From positions 1 to 9,123 of the forward strand of contig JAAYQY010000053.1 of the NCBI GenBank assembly GCA_012519125.1: a DNA stretch of 9,123 nt, written 5' to 3'. The stretch comes from Spirochaetales bacterium (lineage in GTDB: Bacteria; Spirochaetota; Spirochaetia; Sphaerochaetales; Sphaerochaetaceae). The notes under the pieces were generated by a model, which was given only the letters and a program-made list of their open reading frames with translations, ran no database searches and had not been told where the DNA came from. Of the stretch, positions 6,177 to 9,123 are shown piece after piece (within the stretch, counting starts at the first letter, position 1; each line of letters starts with the position of its first letter). The position numbers and the translations under genes were made by a program.

Positions 6177-6910
6177 TGGATCTGATACCGGCCATTGATA
6201 TCATTGCAGGGGAAGCGGTTCGCTTGAGCCAGGGTTCCTATGATTCGAAGAAGGTCTACGCCTCCGATCCTTTGGAGATTGCCAAGCAGTTTGAAGATCA
6301 TCAGATCAAGCGCCTGCACCTGGTGGATCTGGATGGGGCTAAGGGCAAGGGCATCGTCAATCTGCGCGTCTTGGAGCGCATTGCCACCCATACCTCCCTG
6401 GTCATTGATTTCGGGGGAGGCATCAAGCACACAAATGACCTGAAGGCCGCCTTCGAGAGCGGTGCGAGCATGGTGACCTGTGGTTCGATTGCGGCCAAGG
6501 ATCCCGATCTTGTCCACACCTGGATTGAGACCTACGGAGCAAAACGGCTTATCCTCGGTGCCGATGCCCGCGATGGTCTGATCAGGACCAACGGCTGGAT
6601 TGAGGAAAGCTCATTGGAAGTGGGGTCGTTCATCGACTCGTATCTTGCCTACGGGCTTACGCAGGTCATCTGTACCGATATTGCCAAGGACGGGATGCTG
6701 GAAGGGCCTTCGCTGGCGCTCTACCAGACGTTGCTGGAAACACGTTCCAAGCTTCATCTGATCGCCAGCGGGGGTATCAGCAGCATCGAGGACTTAAGAG
6801 CTTTGCGCAGTGCCGGACTTGGCGGAGCCATCATCGGCAAAGCCATCTATGAGGGAAGGATCAGCTTGCAGGAGTTGCAGGCTTTTGGGGAGGAGCACTA
6901 TGCTGGCTAA
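6176..6910 (+). CDS. hisA: Phosphoribosylformimino-AICAR-phosphate (ProFAR) isomerase
   Basis: HisA carries out the Amadori rearrangement of ProFAR to PRFAR on a TIM-barrel scaffold. The 244-residue product has the catalytic Asp8 in LIPAIDI and the second Asp130 in ILGADARDG. It also shows [12 protein letters not shown] (48-59), the first phosphate-binding stretch VIDFGGGIK (76-84), [10 protein letters not shown] (165-174) and the second phosphate site IASGGISS with [11 protein letters not shown] (196-203 and 217-227). A PriA-like dual role with TrpF is not indicated. The start overlaps the hisH stop by one base (TGATG). The 3' end overlaps hisF by eleven bases, the longest overlap in the operon. 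Confidence 0.96.
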   Translation: MDLIPAIDIIAGEAVRLSQGSYDSKKVYASDPLEIAKQFEDHQIKRLHLVDLDGAKGKGIVNLRVLERIATHTSLVIDFGGGIKHTNDLKAAFESGASMVTCGSIAAKDPDLVHTWIETYGAKRLILGADARDGLIRTNGWIEESSLEVGSFIDSYLAYGLTQVICTDIAKDGMLEGPSLALYQTLLETRSKLHLIASGGISSIEDLRALRSAGLGGAIIGKAIYEGRISLQELQAFGEEHYAG

Positions 6911-7682
6911 ACGCATCATACCCTGTCTTGATGTTCGTGATGGAAGGACAGTGAAGGGAGTCAACTTCGTGAACCTGCGGGATGCGGGGGATGCTGTTGA
7001 GCTGGCAAAGGTCTACAGTGCCTGTGGAGCCGATGAACTGACCTTTCTCGACATCACCGCTACGGTGGAAAACAGAGGGACCTTTTGCTCCTTGGTTGCT
7101 CGCATTGCCGACCATATCTCCATCCCCTTCACGGTAGGGGGAGGAATCCGGAACATTGCCGATGTGGCTGCTCTTTTGGACAGCGGGGCTGACAAGATTT
7201 CCATCAACAGCCAGGCGGTTGCAAAGGCTTCGGTCATCGATGAGCTGGCCCTGCAGTTCGGCTCTCAGTGCGTTGTATGTGCCATTGATGCCCGTCGCAA
7301 TGCACAGTTTGACAAGAACGGAGAGGAGGGTTGGGAGGTCTACGTCCATGGTGGGCGCACCCCAACCGGCATTGAGGTTGTCTCTTGGGCAAGAGAAGCG
7401 TATGATCGGGGAGCAGGGGAAATTCTCTTGACCAGCATGGAGCATGACGGGGTGAAGGGAGGCTTTGCCGTTGATCTTACCCGCAGGGTTTCTTCTGCGG
7501 TAGGCATTCCGGTGATTGCCAGTGGCGGGGCTGGGACGATGGAGCATTTCAGGGAAGTTTTTACCGATGGAAAGGCTGATGCAGCACTGGCGGCTTCGAT
7601 TTTTCATTTTCATGAGATAGATATCCCTGAACTGAAGATTTTTCTTTCCAAACATGGTATACCTATGCGTACCCGGCAGTAA
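6900..7682 (+). CDS. hisF: Imidazole glycerol phosphate synthase, cyclase subunit
   Basis: HisF uses ammonia delivered by HisH to turn PRFAR into imidazole glycerol phosphate and AICAR. The 260-residue TIM barrel is of usual length. The catalytic aspartates are Asp11 in [11 protein letters not shown] and Asp130 in VVCAIDARR. Also visible are [17 protein letters not shown] (15-31), FTVGGGIR (77-84), [11 protein letters not shown] (147-157), the [11 protein letters not shown] strand (174-184), and the phosphate site [10 protein letters not shown] (203-212). I start it at ATG 6900 because the protein then begins exactly at the family's usual [11 protein letters not shown], and GGGGAGGAG lies just upstream; the longer open frame is simply hisA coding sequence in another frame. 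It overlaps hisA by eleven bases, which suggests coupled translation. Confidence 0.97.
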   Translation: MLAKRIIPCLDVRDGRTVKGVNFVNLRDAGDAVELAKVYSACGADELTFLDITATVENRGTFCSLVARIADHISIPFTVGGGIRNIADVAALLDSGADKISINSQAVAKASVIDELALQFGSQCVVCAIDARRNAQFDKNGEEGWEVYVHGGRTPTGIEVVSWAREAYDRGAGEILLTSMEHDGVKGGFAVDLTRRVSSAVGIPVIASGGAGTMEHFREVFTDGKADAALAASIFHFHEIDIPELKIFLSKHGIPMRTRQ

Positions 7683-7695
7683 GGAGATTGTGAAC

Positions 7696-8304
7696 ATGGG
7701 ACTTGATTTTACCAAACAAGGGGGTTTGATCCCTGCCATCATCCAAGATGCAGTTACCCGCAGGGTGCTGATGCTTGGCTATATGAACGAGGAGTCACTC
7801 AAGTTGACGCGTGACCGTGGATTGGTCACCTTCTGGTCACGGAGCCGGGAAAAGCTGTGGACAAAGGGTGAGACAAGCGGGAACTATCTGCAGGTTCGTG
7901 AGATCATTGAGGATTGCGACCATGACACCTTGCTCATCAAGGCTGTTCCCACCGGTCCTGTCTGCCATACCGGAAGCGATACGTGTTTCAGCGAGGTAAA
8001 TGATCCGGAGCAGGTCTCCTCATCGGAGTTCCTCTTCTATCTTGAGGAGGTCATTCACGATCGTCGCGACTTCCCCCAAGAGGGTTCCTATACCAATCAC
8101 CTGTTCAGCCGTGGCTTGAACAAGATTGCCCAGAAGGTGGGTGAAGAGGCTGTCGAGCTCATCATCGAGAGCAAGGATGACAACAAGAGTCTCTTCCTTG
8201 GTGAAGCTGCCGACCTTATGTACCACTTCTTGGTCCTCCTTGCCCAGAAGGATGTACAGCTTTCGGAGGTCATCGAAGTCCTCAAGGGCCGTCACAGCCG
8301 ATAA
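7696..8304 (+). CDS. hisIE: Bifunctional phosphoribosyl-AMP cyclohydrolase / phosphoribosyl-ATP pyrophosphatase
   Basis: This 202-residue fusion performs steps two and three: removal of pyrophosphate from phosphoribosyl-ATP (HisE) and opening of the adenine ring (HisI). Residues about 1-105 are HisI, with LMLGYMNEESL (25-35), FWSRSREKLWTKGETSGN (46-63) and the metal site built from DCDHD (73-77), Cys90 and Cys97 (CHTGSDTC). Residues about 112-202 are HisE, an all-helical nucleotide pyrophosphatase, with KVGEEAVELI (147-156) and GEAADLMYH (169-177). ATG 7696 is chosen because AAGGAG at 7681-7686 is nine bases upstream; a GTG at 7690 in the same frame is too close to that site. The ribosome site begins within the TAA stop of hisF. 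It is the last gene of the operon and is followed by a terminator. Confidence 0.96.
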   Translation: MGLDFTKQGGLIPAIIQDAVTRRVLMLGYMNEESLKLTRDRGLVTFWSRSREKLWTKGETSGNYLQVREIIEDCDHDTLLIKAVPTGPVCHTGSDTCFSEVNDPEQVSSSEFLFYLEEVIHDRRDFPQEGSYTNHLFSRGLNKIAQKVGEEAVELIIESKDDNKSLFLGEAADLMYHFLVLLAQKDVQLSEVIEVLKGRHSR

Positions 8305-8333
8305 CGTTCAGAAAACAAATTGGGAACGAATAC

Positions 8334-8365
8334 ATCACCTGCCTGTAAACGGCAGGTGATTTTTT
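8334..8365 (+). terminator. Intrinsic terminator ending the his operon
   Basis: ATCACCTGCC (8334-8343) and GGCAGGTGAT (8351-8360) form a perfect ten-pair stem around the seven-base loop TGTAAAC, followed by a T run at 8360-8365. It lies 29 bases after the hisIE stop and before a new promoter, so it separates the operon from the downstream gene. There is no matching A run on the left, so termination is probably only rightward. Confidence 0.93.
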
Positions 8366-8404
8366 CTCCACCGATAAGGTGACAATTCCCTGCCCGGACA
8401 TGCA

Positions 8405-8433
8405 TTGCAATGCTCCCACCCTCCCTGTATGAT
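8405..8433 (+). promoter_or_regulatory. Sigma70-type promoter for the phosphatase-like gene
   Basis: TTGCAA (8405-8410, 4 of 6) and TATGAT (8428-8433, 5 of 6) are spaced by exactly 17 bases. A start near 8440 would leave about 27 bases before the ATG at 8467, containing a G-rich ribosome site (about 8454-8463). Its position after a strong terminator supports an independent transcription unit. Confidence 0.6.
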
Positions 8434-8466
8434 GCGCGTAAGGGTGTGACAAAAGGGGGGAAGCGC

Positions 8467-9078
8467 ATGAGCATATTCGTAATCCGCCATGCCCAGAAGG
8501 CGATGGGTGAGTATCATCAGCAAGGGCTCAAGTTCAATGACCAGCCGATCACCGAAGCAGGCTTTGCCAGTGCACGCAGGCTCGGAGATTTCTTTCGCCC
8601 CATCGATATTGCTTCCATCCATGTCAGCGAGTACCTCATGACGCAGCAGACCATAGCCGATGTTGCGAAGGGAAAAGGCTTGGTCCCCATCGTCGACAGC
8701 CGGATCAACGAGATTGATATCGGCTGCATTGAGATGATGAGTGATGAGCAGATCCAGACTCAGTTTCCCCAGTTCTGGGATGACTATCATGCAAGGACAC
8801 ATGAGTTTCGCATGCCCGGCGGGGAGACTGGAGAAGAAGCGGAAAAACGCATCAGAAGCCTCTTTGACTCTCTGGACAAGACCAAGCACCACATTCTCTC
8901 AACCCATGAAGGGTTGACCCGCATCCTGCTCTGTTCTGTGCTGGGCCTTCCTCCCTACAAGCGTCATCTCTTCACCATCGACTATGCATCCATCACAGTC
9001 TTTTCGTATGCCCCAGAGTTTGGATGCTGGACAGTACCCAAGGTGAATATGGTGGTGGGGAAAGAGGAGGAGTCATGA
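8467..9078 (+). CDS. Histidine-phosphatase-superfamily protein (phosphoglycerate-mutase-like)
   Basis: The 203-residue product has the superfamily signature at its N-terminus, IFVIRHAQ, giving Arg7 and the phospho-acceptor His8. The second catalytic histidine is His147 in LSTHEGLTR, and the acidic residue is probably Glu82 in INEIDIG. The stretch that normally reads S-P-x-x-R-A-x-Q-T is here SEYLMTQQT (54-62), so the usual phosphate-binding Arg is replaced by Met58. The substrate cannot be told from sequence; small phosphorylated metabolites are usual for the family, and reduced or altered activity is possible. The start at ATG 8467 is preceded by a G-rich ribosome site; a longer in-frame reading from 8410 would run through the likely promoter. 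It is not co-transcribed with the his operon if the terminator works. It overlaps the next gene as ATGA. Confidence 0.85.
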   Translation: MSIFVIRHAQKAMGEYHQQGLKFNDQPITEAGFASARRLGDFFRPIDIASIHVSEYLMTQQTIADVAKGKGLVPIVDSRINEIDIGCIEMMSDEQIQTQFPQFWDDYHARTHEFRMPGGETGEEAEKRIRSLFDSLDKTKHHILSTHEGLTRILLCSVLGLPPYKRHLFTIDYASITVFSYAPEFGCWTVPKVNMVVGKEEES

Positions 9079-9123
9079 AGCTATTGGTAATGAAAGCAGA
9101 GGAAACAACGCATGCCCGTGCTG
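9075..9123 (+). CDS. Start of an unidentified gene, cut by the window edge
   Basis: An ATG at 9075 overlaps the stop of the phosphatase-like gene as ATGA, with GAGGAGGAG a few bases upstream, so a translationally coupled gene begins here. Sixteen residues are visible, MKLLVMKAEETTHARA, which is too little to name a family. The start of the gene is well supported by the ribosome site and the overlap; the function is unknown. It probably shares the promoter near 8405-8433. Confidence 0.65.
   Translation, partial: MKLLVMKAEETTHARA

Overview
The window carries a complete, compact histidine-biosynthesis operon on the + strand (hisG-hisD-hisC-hisB-hisH-hisA-hisF-hisIE, about 1205-8304). It is preceded by a short leader that looks like a classical his attenuator. 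Upstream is a divergent, minus-strand regulatory/transport cluster (a PII-like protein, a PTS EIIA-like protein, and the start of a membrane protein that may be a MnhE-type antiporter subunit). Downstream of a strong terminator is a separate + strand unit that begins with a histidine-phosphatase-superfamily protein. No RNA genes, insertion sequences, CRISPR arrays or prophage parts were seen.

Organism: G+C is moderate (by eye, low to mid 50s percent), Shine-Dalgarno sites are strong and genes are tightly packed. My best guess is a free-living spirochaete of the Sphaerochaeta type. This rests on gene content and protein flavour, not on a search, so confidence is low to moderate. Several His proteins (HisG, HisC, and the fused HisB) read very much like their Bacteroidetes counterparts, so a Bacteroidetes-like origin of the operon is possible.

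Layout: 1-913 (minus strand) holds three tightly packed genes read leftwards from a promoter at about 948-977. 914-1204 is the divergent intergenic region, with that promoter, a weaker his promoter candidate, an 18-residue leader peptide with four consecutive His codons (1070-1126), and competing hairpins ending in an intrinsic terminator (1154-1182). 1205-8304 is the his operon, whose genes overlap or lie within 0-13 nt of each other. 8305-8466 holds a perfect 10-bp terminator hairpin and a sigma70-like promoter. 8467-9123 holds the phosphatase-like gene and the first 16 codons of a translationally coupled gene.

How it works together: the eight his ORFs encode all ten steps from PRPP and ATP to histidine: HisG (1), HisE and HisI domains (2, 3), HisA (4), HisH-HisF (5), HisB C-domain (6), HisC (7), HisB N-domain (8) and HisD (9, 10). 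HisG is the long form with its own regulatory C-terminal domain, so enzyme-level feedback is expected in addition to attenuation by charged tRNA-His supply.
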